From Tipula vernalis (taxonomy: Eukaryota; Arthropoda; Insecta; Diptera; Tipulidae): a stretch of 64,000 bases of DNA. Every line of letters begins with the position of its first letter. Positions within the stretch are counted from its first letter, which is position 1. The position numbers were made by a program, and so were the translations under genes. The stretch spans positions 132,907,241 to 132,971,240 of the forward strand of contig OY282559.1 in assembly GCA_958295665.1 (NCBI GenBank). The letters are read 5' to 3'. Below, piece by piece: positions 1 through 11,200 of this stretch. A model generated the notes under the pieces. The model saw nothing but the letters and a program-made list of their open reading frames with translations. It was not told the DNA's origin and did not search any database.

Positions 1-657
1 ACAGCCAATATTCAGGTTCTTAATGAACCTGACAATACTGCCTCCCGGTACGTAATACATACTATCTGGGCTTATTGCTCTCCCTCCTAGATGTTTACTA
101 CAGCATGTAGTTCCGCTAGAAAGACGGTAGCATTGGAGCTCAAGGACCTCGAGAGGGTTATCCCACTCCCGTATATTCCTACTCCTGCCCCGTATTCCGT
201 TTGATTTTACTCTTACGAGTTTCTGGGAATTGCGAATCACCTGTAGGTCACCCAGCTTTACTACAGGAAGGCTAAATAAAACTGGAGGGTGCCTGGTATT
301 CAGAGTCCGCATATTTTGGGCTGATTAACCTATCAGCCATTCATCCATCGGCATATGCTGTTTCACCTTAGATTAGGGTTCTTTGTCAAGGTTTTCTCCT
401 TTAGCGCCGTACTTTAGCCTGTGCCAAATGGCCAAAAATGTGCCAAGTAGCCTTAGTTACTAGTGGTTGCCACGAGGAGGCAGTACGTACACTATCGAAT
501 TGTGAACAGGTTACCCCTTACACAATTGTACCCATGACGCAGCTGCCTAATAACAAGACCAGAACAGCTCATGTGATGCGCACCCTACTGGAAGGTTACG
601 GAGCTGGTAGATTAATCTACTCAACTTTGATCCCCCTCCAATGGACGGCAAACCACC
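1..657 (-). mobile_element. LINE-derived non-autonomous repeat, copy 1 (cut by window edge)
   Basis: This stretch closely matches two other copies in the window (18127-19954 and 26804-27558). The other copies have target duplications and an (AAT)n tail when read on the - strand, so this copy is also taken as - strand, with its 5' end near 657 and its tail lost beyond the window start. No complete protein is encoded. The short + strand frame 438-743 is not conserved as a protein and is probably chance. A block reading CTGGTATYCAGAG recurs near 59640 upstream of a LOA-type LINE endonuclease fragment, which suggests the family is an internally deleted LINE derivative. It lies in a furin intron. 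Confidence 0.7.
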
Positions 658-859
658 ATCATTTACATACTAAAATAAAAAACTCCTCAAGGCCGCTTAG
701 TATTGGTCCTCTTCGCGCAAATTATGTAGCATCCTTTTGTTAACAAATTGCAGTTGATCGTATTTAACAAAAATCTAACGGGGTCTTCTGGCACTTTACT
801 TTGTGTTTTTCGTGATTTTTTTTTGCGATTTTTATTGTTGGGATTTCGAGGTGTGCTCC

Positions 860-1660
860 AATTATTTTAATTTGGAGTATAGCTTTTACTTCACTGTTGA
901 CTTAAATTTTAACTTGTAACTTGAGTTGTGACTTGACTTTCGATTTTGCATTTAATTTGACTTTCGACTTTGCATTTAACTTGACTTGCCTTTGACTTGA
1001 CTTTTAGCTTGATTTTGACTGCCATTTTTTAGCTTTCTGCTTGACTTTTTCTTCAATGTTGACTTGACTTGTAACTTGACTTTTGACTTGCCTTTCACTT
1101 GACTTTTACCTTAACATTTACTTGTTTTCTTGACTTGAGTCTTGACTTGACATGTGAATTTTTGACTTAAATTTTACTTTTACTTGAGTTATGGTTTAAC
1201 TTAAAGTCGAGTTATTTTGATTTGGGGGTTAGCTTTTCTTCATTTTTGACTTAACTTTCAACTTGACCTATGAGTTGAGTTTTAACTAGATTTTATACTT
1301 GATTGTTTGCTTCATTTTCACTGGTTTTTTTTACATCGCGTTTGACATTAATTCTGACTTCCCTCTTCTTGACTTTTTACATGACCTGTGCTTCTACTTG
1401 TGCTCTGTCTATAGAGTTGGGTTGTGACTTGACTTGCGACTTGAATCCAGTTTTGACTTGTGTTCTTGACTTTTAATTTGCTTTTCTTCACTTCCGGGTT
1501 GATTTGTGACTGGACTTTTCACTTTACTTTTGACTTGATATTTTGTCTTGATTTTAACTTTATTTTTGACTTTTGATTTGACTTTGACTTACTGGCATTT
1601 CACTTTTGACTAGACTTTTGGCTTCTGAATTGTCTTATCAAACTTAAGTTAAAGAATTTT
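860..1660. repeat. Degenerate TTGACTT-type low-complexity tract
   Basis: For about 800 bases the + strand is an irregular series of short words such as TTGACTT, CTTGACTTTTGAC and AACTTGAC, with spacing that drifts. No fixed unit length is visible, so this is a degenerate minisatellite rather than a clean tandem array. It lies in the furin intron upstream of the exon at 2229. The remaining intron bases 660-860 and 1660-2228 show no gene; the end of the intron has a normal polypyrimidine stretch and TTTCAG acceptor. Confidence 0.75.
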
Positions 1661-2228
1661 CAACTATTGATTGATCAAAGCATGTGCCTCTGATTTATGT
1701 TTGTAAACATAAAAAAACTGAAAATAATGTAAGATATCTCCTTGCTAATATCAAAGTTTCTTGGTGGCCCTTTCCTCTTTTAACTCTTGTGGTAAAATAA
1801 TGGCGCCTCGTATTAACTAATTTCCATGAGTGATTTTAATTAAAATGAATAGTACTAATTTTCATGTACTCAACAGTTCTGTCAATTCACCGTTTAACGA
1901 GTGCTTATTTGCACCATTTTGTTAATTTCCAAAGCTGACAAAACTTTACTTTTAAATTAATATTTTCAAACACTTCTTTGTCAAGTGTAACAACACTTCT
2001 CTAATGGTGCAGTAAAGCTTTCTAAGGGTTTGACATTTATTTTCTACTTCCCACAACAGCTTTTCCTGGTAAAAGTCGATTATTCGACGACGAACTAAAA
2101 CCTGCTTTTTGTGTAAAAAGCTCTAATAATTAGAATTGTTTTTAAACGGTTTAAAAGAGCATAAGTAGTCATAAAAGCTCATCATATAAATTTATTAAAA
2201 ATTGTATTTTTAATTATTTCAATTTCAG

Positions 2229-3847
2229 GATCCAGACGCATCATACGACATAAACGGCAACGATTCTGATCCTACACCGCAAGACAATGGCGATAATAAG
2301 CATGGTACTCGTTGCGCCGGTGAAGTTGCTGCGGTCGCTTTTAACAACTTCTGCGGTGTTGGTGTTGCCTACAATGCCAGCATTGGTGGTGTTCGTATGT
2401 TAGACGGTAGCGTGAATGATGCGGTTGAAGCGAAAGCTCTTGGCTTAAATCCAAATCACATTGATATCTATAGTGCTTCATGGGGTCCCGAAGATGATGG
2501 CTCAACGGTTGATGGACCGGGCCCGCTCGCTCGTCGTGCATTTATCTACGGTGTTACAAGTGGTCGCCAGGGGAAAGGATCAATTTTTGTTTGGGCTTCA
2601 GGAAATGGTGGTCGATACACAGATTCATGTAATTGTGATGGATATACTAACTCAATTTTTACTCTGTCAATCTCAAGTGCGACACAAGGCGGTTATAAAC
2701 CATGGTACCTAGAAGAATGTTCTTCCACATTGGCTACTACGTACAGTTCAGGAACTCCAGGTCATGATAAAAGTGTTGCTACAGTCGATATGGATGCTAG
2801 ATTAAGACCTGATCGAATTTGTACGGTCGAACATACTGGAACCTCAGCTTCAGCACCTTTAGCTGCAGGAATTAGTGCCCTTGCGCTAGAAGCCAATCCG
2901 TCTTTAACATGGCGTGATATGCAGTACCTCGTTGTTTTAACGTCGCGACCCGAACCACTCGAAAAAGAATCTGGCTGGATTATGAACGGTGTCAAAAGGA
3001 AAATTAGTCATAAGTTTGGTTACGGCCTAATGGACGCCGGTGCAATGGTTAGCTTAGCTGAGCAATGGTCTAATGTCCCGCCACAACATATTTGTAAGTC
3101 ACGTGAAATTAATGAAGATCGACAAATCGCTTCGACCTATGGTTATTCACTACAAACGCACATGGACGTAAATGGTTGTGCTGGTACAATAAATGAAGTT
3201 CGTTTCCTTGAACATGTTCAATGTAAAATTACGTTACGATTTTTCCCGCGTGGTAATCTCCGAATATTGCTAACATCACCGATGGGTACAACTAGTACGT
3301 TACTTTTTGAACGTCCTCGTGACATTGTAAAGTCGAATTTCGATGATTGGCCATTCTTGAGTGTACACTTTTGGGGCGAGAAGGCAGAAGGCCGATGGAC
3401 ATTGCAGATTATAAACAGTGGCCGACGACGAGTAAATCAATCTGGGATACTAGCGAAATGGCAGTTGATCTTCTACGGAACCCAAACTAACCCTATCCGT
3501 TTAAAAAACGAGTCACAACGTAATGGGATTTCTCGGATTCCCGGCGCGTTTGCCTTCCCCACCGAGACCGATGTGAACCAACAGCTGAATGGGAATTACT
3601 ACAATCCAGATTTGTATTCTGGCTATACTAACTATCAAAATTTATTTGCTGGTGCGGCTAGTCAGCCAGAGCGAGCAATACAAACATTGGATGGTCATAA
3701 TATACCAACGCCGCAAAGAGAAAATGTGATGGCTGATTCAAATAATAAAGTTGTGCTGCATGATTGTGATCCGGAGTGTGATCAGCAAGGATGTTATGGA
3801 CGTGGACCGACACAATGTGTCGCCTGTAAACACTATCGACTGGATAA
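2229..3847 (+). CDS. Fur2: Furin-like proprotein convertase, catalytic and P-domain exon
   Basis: This internal exon encodes most of a subtilisin/kexin-family proprotein convertase, which cleaves secretory precursors after basic residues in the trans-Golgi. It follows acceptor TTTCAG (2223-2228), opens in frame with DPDASYDINGND, and runs 539 codons plus two bases to donor GTAAGT at 3848. The catalytic His is in KHGTRCAGE (His codon 2301-2303), the oxyanion Asn in ASGNGG (2604-2606), and the nucleophile Ser in GTSASAP (2844-2846). The catalytic Asp and prodomain must be in upstream exons. The P domain (about 3110-3480) has PRGNLRILLTSP and ends near LIFYGT; the RGD of many furins is RGN here. 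The exon then enters the first Cys-rich repeat. The ATG at 2397 is internal, not a start. Similarity to Drosophila Furin 2 is judged by memory of the family. Confidence 0.93.
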
Positions 3848-3912
3848 GTAAGTTGAAATATTTTCAAATGTTTTGAAAAATAAAATTGTAATGTTTTGCC
3901 TCAAAATTGTAG

Positions 3913-4317
3913 TACCTGTGTGAGTCGATGTCCGCCGCGAAGCTTTCCAAATCAAGGTGGTGTCTGTTGGCCATGCCATGAATCTTGTGAAACTTGTGCA
4001 GGCGCCGGACAGGACAGTTGTTTAACGTGCGCCCCCGCACATTTTCATGTCACCGATTTAGCTGTTTGTTTGCAACAGTGCCCCGAAGGATATTACGAAG
4101 GTATATTGTCGCGCGATCAGGCCATGATAGCCGATGTTAAACGATTTACTAATATTGCAGATTTTGACAACAAAACTTGTGTACCGTGTGAAGCGAATTG
4201 TGCTTCGTGTCAAGATCGACCCGATTTTTGTACAAGCTGTGAACATCACTTGGTAATGCATGAAACGCGTTGTTATTCGGTGTGTCCGGTTCATACATTT
4301 GAACGTGAGGATTACAT
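3913..4317 (+). CDS. Fur2: Furin-like convertase, Cys-rich repeat exon
   Basis: The preceding intron (3848-3912, 65 bases) has donor GTAAGT and acceptor TTGTAG. The two bases left by the previous exon join with the first base here to give Asn, and the frame continues NTCVSRCPPRSFPN. The exon encodes furin-type Cys repeats with CxxC spacing, for example CWPCHESCETC and CVPCEANCASC, typical of the ectodomain of Furin 2 and PC5/6B. The donor GTAAGT is at 4318, again leaving two bases. The repeats are extracellular or lumenal and, in relatives, mediate surface or matrix tethering; that role is inferred from the family. Confidence 0.92.
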
Positions 4318-4383
4318 GTAAGTAATCTAGATTTTGAGTTAATGCGATAATTTGCTAGACTAATCTCAATGTTTTTGTTCTAG

Positions 4384-4658
4384 TTGTGACTCATGCCATT
4401 CAACTTGTTTAACGTGTAATGGCTCATCTGAGTCGCAGTGTATCACATGCAAGTCCGGTCTATATTCTCATGACGGAAAATGCCTGAGTAGTTGTCCGGA
4501 TGGGTTTTACGCCGATAAAAAACGACAAGAATGTATGGCTTGTATTACAGGCTGTAAAACATGCATCTCAAATGGTATCTGCCTAACATGCCATGAGAAT
4601 TGGGAGAAAAATAAAAAGAATCGGTGTATCGTGCAGGGCAGCTCAACGTGCGATGAAT
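4384..4658 (+). CDS. Fur2: Furin-like convertase, Cys-rich repeat exon (5' part)
   Basis: The intron 4318-4383 (66 bases, GTAAGT to TTCTAG) is removed in phase, and the frame continues ICDSCHSTCLTCNGSSES. Further Cys repeats follow (CPDGFYADKK, CITGCKTC). The reading frame runs openly past 4658, but 4659-4724 looks like a further short intron. I end this exon at a candidate GTAAAT donor at 4659; the alternative is one continuous exon 4384-5480, which is also in frame. Confidence 0.85.
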
Positions 4659-4724
4659 GTAAATACAAGCGGCCGTTTATACAGAGTTTGTTAATTTTGA
4701 TTGGCCTTTTTGTTATATTTTCAG
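4659..4724 (+). other. Candidate 66-base intron with no stop, divisible by three
   Basis: The segment starts GTAAAT and ends TTATATTTTCAG, with a T-rich run and TTAATTTTGAT before the acceptor. Its 66-base length matches the neighbouring introns (65, 66 and 74 bases). If it is not removed it encodes 22 residues containing LLILIGLFVIFS, a hydrophobic run out of place in a Cys-rich lumenal repeat. Removal joins the flanks in frame and keeps the repeat spacing. I favour an intron, but optional retention cannot be ruled out from sequence. Confidence 0.7.
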
Positions 4725-5480
4725 CTGAATATTTTGAAGACGGCCACTGTCACGGTTGCCATTCGACGTGCGAGACCTGTAAAGGCCAAACCGAAAAAGA
4801 GTGTCTTACGTGCCAGTCATCGTACCTGCTGCAACAAAATAAATGTGTCAACATCTGTGACGATGGCTACTACACGGAGGCTGGAATTTGTGCCAGGTGC
4901 CTTCATACATGCACACAATGTGTTTCTCGTATGAATTGTACCGCTTGCTCCAAAGGTTTACAACTACAAAGTGGCGAGTGTACCACAACATGTGCTGAAG
5001 GATACTATAGTGATCGTGGTACATGTGCCAAGTGCTACCTAAGCTGTCATACATGTAGTGGGCCAAGGCGCGATCAATGTGTCGAGTGTCCCCAGGGATG
5101 GCAATTAGCCGGAGGTGAATGCCATCCGGAATGTCCCGAAGGATTTTTTAAAACAGCTTTCGGTTGCCAAAAATGCCATCATTACTGTAAAACGTGCCAA
5201 GGGCCAGGCCCACTAGCTTGTACCTCATGTCCATCGCATTTCATGTTGGACGGTGGTTTGTGTATGGAATGTCTTGGTTCACAGTACTATGATCCACCCA
5301 CGCAAACATGTAAAACTTGTCATGAATCGTGTCGATCGTGTAGTGGTCCAGGCCGATATTCGTGTGTAACATGTGCATTCCCGCTCCACTTAGACCGCTT
5401 AAATAATCAATGTGTGCCTTGTTGTCCAAGTGATGCTAAAGTAGATGATGAAACTTGTTGTCATTGTGATAAAGATACGG
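4725..5480 (+). CDS. Fur2: Furin-like convertase, Cys-rich repeat exon (3' part)
   Basis: This exon encodes at least five consecutive furin-type Cys repeats, including CHGCHSTCETC, CARCLHTCTQC, CAKCYLSCHTC, CQKCHHYCKTC and CKTCHESCRSC. It ends CHCDKDTG at a GTAAGG donor (5481). The number of repeats is high for the furin family and supports a Furin 2 or PC5/6B-like form rather than Furin 1. Unspliced translation would stop at 5494. Confidence 0.91.
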
Positions 5481-5554
5481 GTAAGGCGACATGAATGCGA
5501 CTCAATCGTAAATGTAATGATTTAATTCGATTTTTTTTATTTGTTTCTCCTTAG

Positions 5555-5787
5555 GGGGCTGTATAAATTCATCGCCCGCTGGGAAAAGACGAATCCCAAT
5601 TGGGGTTGAACAACAAATCTCACAAATGAACGATGGCGATGGATTGTTTGAATTGGGCGGTGTAAATCCGGAGAAGGCAGCATATCCATTGTTTTCAATG
5701 TCACCAATTGCCACAATTTCAGTATTTGCGGTTGCAATATGTTTAATTATAATTACAGTTTTTATATTAGTTTTTACAATACTACAG
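5555..5787 (+). CDS. Fur2: Furin-like convertase, transmembrane exon
   Basis: The intron 5481-5554 ends TCTCCTTAG. The one base left over joins to give Gly, and the frame continues GCINSSPAGKRRIPIGVEQQ. A stem of about 45 residues is followed by a hydrophobic span (ISVFAVAICLIIITVFILV) that reads as the single membrane anchor of a type I protein. The exon ends on a codon boundary after TILQ at a consensus GTGAGT donor (5788). The short frame at 5626-5826 is just the part after an internal ATG running into the intron. Confidence 0.9.
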
Positions 5788-6310
5788 GTGAGTCATTTAT
5801 TAATTATTTGTTTATTTTTTATATAAATTACGTCAAATACTTTGATTTGAGCAATTTTTAATATCAGTAGCTGATTTAAGATTTGACTTTGCATTTATGT
5901 AATAATAACTTAGCTAAAAACATGTTTGGATTTTGATTTTGCTTCTACCATATTTTCGAAACCAAAATATCAAAAATGGTTACACGTTTATCGTAAGACA
6001 AAAATATTGTAAAACTCAAATAGCACAAGCCAAAAATATTCCGTCTTACCATCAAAAATGCATGTTCTGGGAACAGCTTTCGTTTCACTAACCAAATGAA
6101 TTGATATATTTCCAATTATTTACAGCAGAGAACAAAATTTAGAATTGTCGGGGCTAAAGGGTTCGATAACTTTCATGGACACGAGGGCTTGGAAGTGGGG
6201 TTCAACAAAAATGTCGGAAATGATGGGGTGCCGGTTACGGTAGTTCTAACTAACTGATTTCCGATAGTGACGGTAACATACTTTTATTTCATTAATATCC
6301 ATTTAATGTA

Positions 6311-6516
6311 ATGAGTGAATCGAATAATAAAAGTAAATGCTTTTACTTGAATCAAGATTTTTTTGTTCATAACTAATTAATCAATTGTCTTTACTTGTTG
6401 AATAACAAAACATTTGAAGATCATTGGATTGATTGGTTTATAAGTAAAAAATTCGGTTTAATTCGTATACTAAAAAAATTTAAGTAAAAGCATTTACTTT
6501 TTTTTATTCACTTCAT
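6311..6516. mobile_element. MITE-like inverted repeat
   Basis: The two ends are inverted copies of about 40 bases. The left arm has AAAGTAAATGCTTTTACTT and the right arm AAGTAAAAGCATTTACTTT, flanked by related GTGAAT and ATTCAC words. The roughly 200-base total length, AT-rich middle and lack of coding suggest a non-autonomous DNA transposon. No clear target duplication was found. Confidence 0.55.
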
Positions 6517-6865
6517 CCAATGTTTCTACTTTTTAAAAAATAGGCGCTTTAGTGACTAACCGTATGAAGTAGATATATCTGTTTGTATGTACCTAAATGA
6601 AAAATCCATAACTGTTATTAAATTACCCCAAATTGTCTTCCAAACCCCTAAAATCCTAAATAAATCTAAATTATTAGACATGCTACGAAAACAAAAAACC
6701 AGGCATTTGTAAGGAATGCTTTAGTCTAGATTATAATAGCTAACTAGCTATGTGAAGCAAGAACAATATTTGATCCTAAATTGATTTTTAAAATGTAGGT
6801 GAACAATAATTTGGTATTAAGTGGTTGGTAGTAGTGAAATGAAGAATAAAATTAAATACCGAACT

Positions 6866-6974
6866 CATTCTGCCTGTTCACACGAGTATTGTATTCACCA
6901 TATTCTTTTCTCATTGGTTGAAAGAAGCGAGAAAGAATATGATGAATACAATATGCGTATAAACAGGCAGATTC
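6866..6974. repeat. Near-perfect hairpin with about 40-base arms
   Basis: Bases from 6870 (CTGCCTGTT...ATTGTATTCA) pair with the stretch ending at 6970 (TGAATACAAT...AACAGGCAG). There are only a few mismatches over about 39 base pairs, with a loop of about 22 bases. It could be a short MITE or a transcribed hairpin of microRNA-precursor size. No transcription evidence is available. The frame 6821-7051 simply runs through it. Confidence 0.6.
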
Positions 6975-7666
6975 AAAACAAAACGAAACGGAAAAATGAC
7001 ATTTGGTGTTTGCTTCTTTATCGCATTTTGGTGTCGTTTCATGAGACTTGAGACATGACCTATCGTGGAGAGAATTCAGGATAGAAAAATATTAGTCTAG
7101 TATAGACAGATTATTACATTCAAAGACGTTTTTTACGTGGCCAAATATGGAATACAATATCTGAATGCCTGGGTTTCGGTTTAAATCCAAAAGGACATCG
7201 GTGCTTTTGTTTCTTGGAAGTATGGGGTTACAAATTATGGGAATTTTTAGAGGTTAGAAATTATGGGTGTTTATGTCGCGCTCGCAGAACGATTCACCAA
7301 ATAATGTAACCACCAATTTTTTATAGATATCTCCGTATATCTGCTGCTACATCGGTTTCACTAATACAATGGCGGAATATTATATTTTTATATCGTAGAG
7401 ATGAACATGAATTAAAAAATGCACTGTTACTTTAATCGAATATCTCGCACAAAACTGTATGTGTTGCTCGAGTAGAAAAGAATACTTCACGACGCCTATC
7501 GGTGGTGGAAAAAATGTGTTTTCTATGTCAAAAGAAACAGGATTGTGCACCTGATTTATATGTTTTTATTTCGGTGCTGTGAACCTGTTTTCATTTTTAC
7601 TGATTATTATTATAACGACTATGTCGCCACATCACTCCCCTACCAGTGCGCGACCAGCAAACGCTA

Positions 7667-8994
7667 CTACATAAACCTACTTGGTCGTTTTACTGTACGG
7701 CCCGATTTTGTCTGAGCCGCAGACTGTACATTTTGACTAAACGTTACTTTCTTTTCAGGGCGTGTTTGTTGAATTACCTCATTTGGGATATTTAATATTT
7801 GGGTAAACGAAGGCGTATGTATGGAATCAGGTTGTGGTTTCACTGCTCCACAAAACAAGGCTCTAGTCTATTAATTGAAATATTTGTGTCTCTATTCCTC
7901 ACCCTTACTGCGAAATATTTAAGGCTGCATCGTATGACCTGAAATGGTCCTTCGTATGGCGATTGTAGAGCTCGCTTTACTGCATCAGTTCTCACGAACA
8001 CGTGTGAGCAAGTATTGAGATCTTTGAATATAAATGTCATGGCTACCATGTCTTATTGCCGGGGTAGATTGAACATTTTTGAAATACTTTCGCAGTTGCT
8101 CTACGAAATCGGAAACGGTTTTTGATTTAGACTTTATAAAGAAATCTCCTGGTAACCGCAAGCATTCCCCGTACACCAACTCTGCGGGAGAAACTTTTAG
8201 TTCAGGAACGTCGACAAATCTATGAATAGAGCTGACTCAAACTGTGAGCCCTGGTCTGTTGTGATACTGGATGGTACTTCGAACCGACAAATCCAGTGTT
8301 TGAATATGGCATTTGCCACGGTGTCAGCCTTTATATCTGCTAAAGGAATTACTTCGGGCCAACGCGTAAAGCAGTCTATCAGCGATGCACAATACCGTTT
8401 TCCCTCCGATGGTGTAAGTGGGCCGATGATATCCAAATGGATCTAATCAAACCGCCGACTTGCGATTTTATATTCACCTATTAGGGACTTAACATGTCTT
8501 GATGTTTTTGATTTTTAGCATGCTATGCATGTTTTGGCCATATTTCGAACGTCTTTGTTAATCTCTGGCCAAATGTACTTTTTGGTCAACATTTTTGCTG
8601 TTGTTCGAATACTTGGGTGTGCTAAATTATGCACACTGTCAAAAATTAATCTTCGGAATTTCTCCGTGACGTACGGCCTTGGAGAACTGGTGGAAATATT
8701 GCAATAAATTTCGCTGTTGCAACCAAATATTGGAAATTTTTGGAATGCAAGAGACTTGTTTGTTTCCATTAACTTCGCTAACTTGTGATCTGTGATTTGA
8801 TCCTTTGCTAGGTTGTCATAATCGATTGAGCTGTCAAGGGTTATATTTTCAATCCTTGCTAATGTATCGGCTACGATGTTATCTTTACCGGAAATGTGCC
8901 GAATGTCTGTGATATATTGAGGTACGAAATCTCTAGGAGATACGAAATCGAAAGGGCTTATGATCTGTGTATAAAGTAATTTGTCGGCCCTCAA
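7667..8994 (-). pseudogene. Integrase and C-terminal remnant of gypsy element 1
   Basis: The zinc-binding region is visible as VHNLAHPSIRTTAKML then KTCIAC. The catalytic core has DIIGPLTPSEGKRY and SSITTDQGSQFES, giving two of the D,D-E acidic residues. Downstream fragments encode YGECLRLPGDFF, SPYEGPFQVIRC and the Pro/Thr-rich C-terminus (SGRTVKRPSRF). The coding is split over at least four frames (8515-8994, 8197-8436, 7985-8179, 7667-8049), so it is decayed. Confidence 0.82.
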
Positions 8995-10560
8995 GTAGGT
9001 GTTTGAAATGTTTAATCGAACTATAGGCTGCTAATAGCTCGCGATCGTACGCACTATATTTGCGTTGCGTATCGTTCAGTTTAACTGAGAAAAAGCCAAT
9101 GGGTGTCCAGATCTCCGACACTCGCTGCTGTACCACGGCACCGATGGCTGTATTGGACGCGTCCACCATAACTGCTATTTCAGCTTCCGAAGAAGGGTGT
9201 GCAAGGGTAATGGCATCTTTCAATGTAGTTATGCAGAGATCGAATGCTTTATTACTTTCGTCAGTCCATGTAACTTTTCTTTTATCGTTTTTTTTGCTCC
9301 CTTTGAGTAATTCGTTCAAAAATACCTGATCTTCCGCGGCATTCGGAATGAATTTTCTATAAAAGTTTATCATTCCCAAGAAACTGCGTAAAGATTTAAT
9401 TGCTTCTGGTTTAGGGATTTTACTTATAGCTTCGGCTTTTGATTCAGATGGTTTTATGCCACCACAAGAAATTTCGTGCCCCAGAAAAACAACCTTAGGT
9501 AACGCAAATACGCACTTACTAACATTTATGACTAATCCCGCATCCTTTAATCGTTTGAAAACGATTTTGAGATGGAGTAAATGTTCCTCCATTGAATGTG
9601 ATGCTACCTGCTGGTCATCAATATATGGAAAACAGAACGCCAGATTTCTTAAAAACGAATGTATGCATCTTTGAAATGATTACGCGGCATTTCGAAGTCC
9701 GAAAGTCATCCGCGTGAACTCAAAATGTCCGAAGGGCGTACATATTGCCGTTTTAGGAATATCTTCCTCGTTAATCGGAATCTGATGTTAAGCGTTGATT
9801 AGACCTATTGTTAAAAATACCATACATCCGTGCAACTGATAGGCAAAGTCGGTTAGAAATGGAATGGGATAACGATCGGGTTCGGTTTGTGAGTTCAGCA
9901 TGCGGTAGTCGCCGCAAGGACGCCATGATCCGTCCTTTTTTTGAACGAGCTGTAATGGGCTGAACCATTCTGAGTCCGACGGACGACAAATTCCTTGATT
10001 TAACAGTATGTCGAATTCTTTTTTTGCTATCTCCAACTTTTCGGGAGACAACCTCCGAACCTTAGACGCACAAGGATGTCCCTTGGTAGAGATAACACGT
10101 GGAACTTTCAAACTGTTGCTATTGACATTTAATTTGTCTACTGTTATTTCTTTGCACTGATTTAATAATTTGAATATATCCGGGTTCAGTGACTCGGAAG
10201 AAATTGTGCTTAGCATTGAAGATGGTCCCATTATTGTTCCTTTAGAATGAACATAAATCGATGACAGTGGATCTAGCAGTTTTTTGTTTTTAACATTCAC
10301 CAACAAGCCGTAGTGTTTCAAAAAATCTGCACCTATGATAGCTTTATCGACGTCCACTATTATAAACTTCCAAACAATATCCCTACGAAGATTTAAATTT
10401 AACTTTAAAATTTTATGTCCGTATGTGTTAATTTGAGTGGCATTAGCGGCGAATAATTTAAAGTTATTTTTCTCGTGTAGGTCAGGGGGGATAACGGATA
10501 CGGCTGCCCCAGTATCGACAAGGAACTGCCTTTTACTGGAAAAATCGACAACAATAAGAC
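8933..10560 (-). pseudogene. Protease, reverse transcriptase and RNase H remnant of gypsy element 1
   Basis: Read on the - strand, the protease active site is DTGA near 10500, followed by IIGADFLKHYGLLV. The reverse transcriptase has GICRPSDSEWFSPL, KKDGSWRPCGDYR, and an intact catalytic YIDD at 9614-9625. Motif A reads TIGLINA where a catalytic Asp is expected, then a stop near 9788; a second stop breaks GLRNAA. The connection and RNase H follow (LGHEISCGGIKPS, VDASNTAIGAVVQQ, YSAYDRELLAAY). Loss of the motif A Asp and the stops make it non-functional. Confidence 0.85.
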
Positions 10561-10609
10561 GATAATTACTGTGGCAAACGTCGCTGGTCGTTTTTCCGAC
10601 TTACTACCG

Positions 10610-11200
10610 GATGATTTTTGTGATTCAAAATCACATGGTGGCGTAAATTTCTACTAGCTCTATCACCAAACTTAAAGTGATACCAGCACAATGGATGCCT
10701 TGTTGCACTATTATGGTTCTCACCTCACCGAGAAATACTATGCAAATGTGACTAGATTTGTATCAAATTTTTCGGTGAGGTGAGAACCATAATAGGGCTA
10801 TTAACTGTTTGGATAGCAAATTAACTTGCTTAGGTTATCAATAGCGAGAGCATTGTTTGGGGAAATTGAACATACTTCCGTAACGCTTTGTACCTCTGCA
10901 ATTTTATCTGCAGTGGACGCTAATTTTTCCAAGCTACTTTCTTCTAGACTTGTTAATGTTGATTGCGCATGTGACGGTAAACGTTGAAGTCACAGATTTT
11001 GTAGTATTTCGTCTTGCATCTGTGTTTCGGCCAAGCTTTGCATTTCTCTCAATAATTGCGACAGTTTGTCTCTTAACTGAAGTACTTTAAGTAACCTATC
11101 CAGTCTAATTTTTGCTGAGTCGTTTAATCTGTCTATAATTGCTTGCTTTAGGTTATTATATTTATCTTTCTCAGGTGGGTTTTTTATTTTTATTTTTTTT
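10610..11200 (-). pseudogene. gag remnant of gypsy element 1
   Basis: The - strand encodes KYNNLKQAIIDRLNDSAK followed by KVLQLRDKLSQLLREMQSL, the capsid helix region common in CsRn1-type gag. The N-terminus is lost, and the frame at 10990-11283 runs straight into the truncated LTR. A small inverted-repeat element (10708-10795) interrupts the coding region before the nucleocapsid. The zinc motif begins CWYHFKFGDRAS, but a frameshift removes the middle Cys, leaving only a PPCDF-like end in another frame. Confidence 0.75.
10708..10795. mobile_element. 88-base element with perfect 24-base inverted termini
   Basis: The left end CTATTATGGTTCTCACCTCA (plus CCGA) and the right end TCGG plus TGAGGTGAGAACCATAATAG are exact inverted copies around a 40-base middle. 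It sits inside the gag remnant of gypsy element 1, so it inserted after that element. A target duplication is not clear by eye. Confidence 0.7.

Noticed and set aside
438..743. 101-codon + strand frame (also at 27336-27566)
   Set aside because: It runs through the LINE-derived repeat against its inferred orientation; the copies are not conserved as protein and have different stops.
4701..4724. Hydrophobic run LLILIGLFVIFS as a second transmembrane segment
   Set aside because: It is better explained as the translated 3' end of a short intron; kept as a finding rather than a domain.
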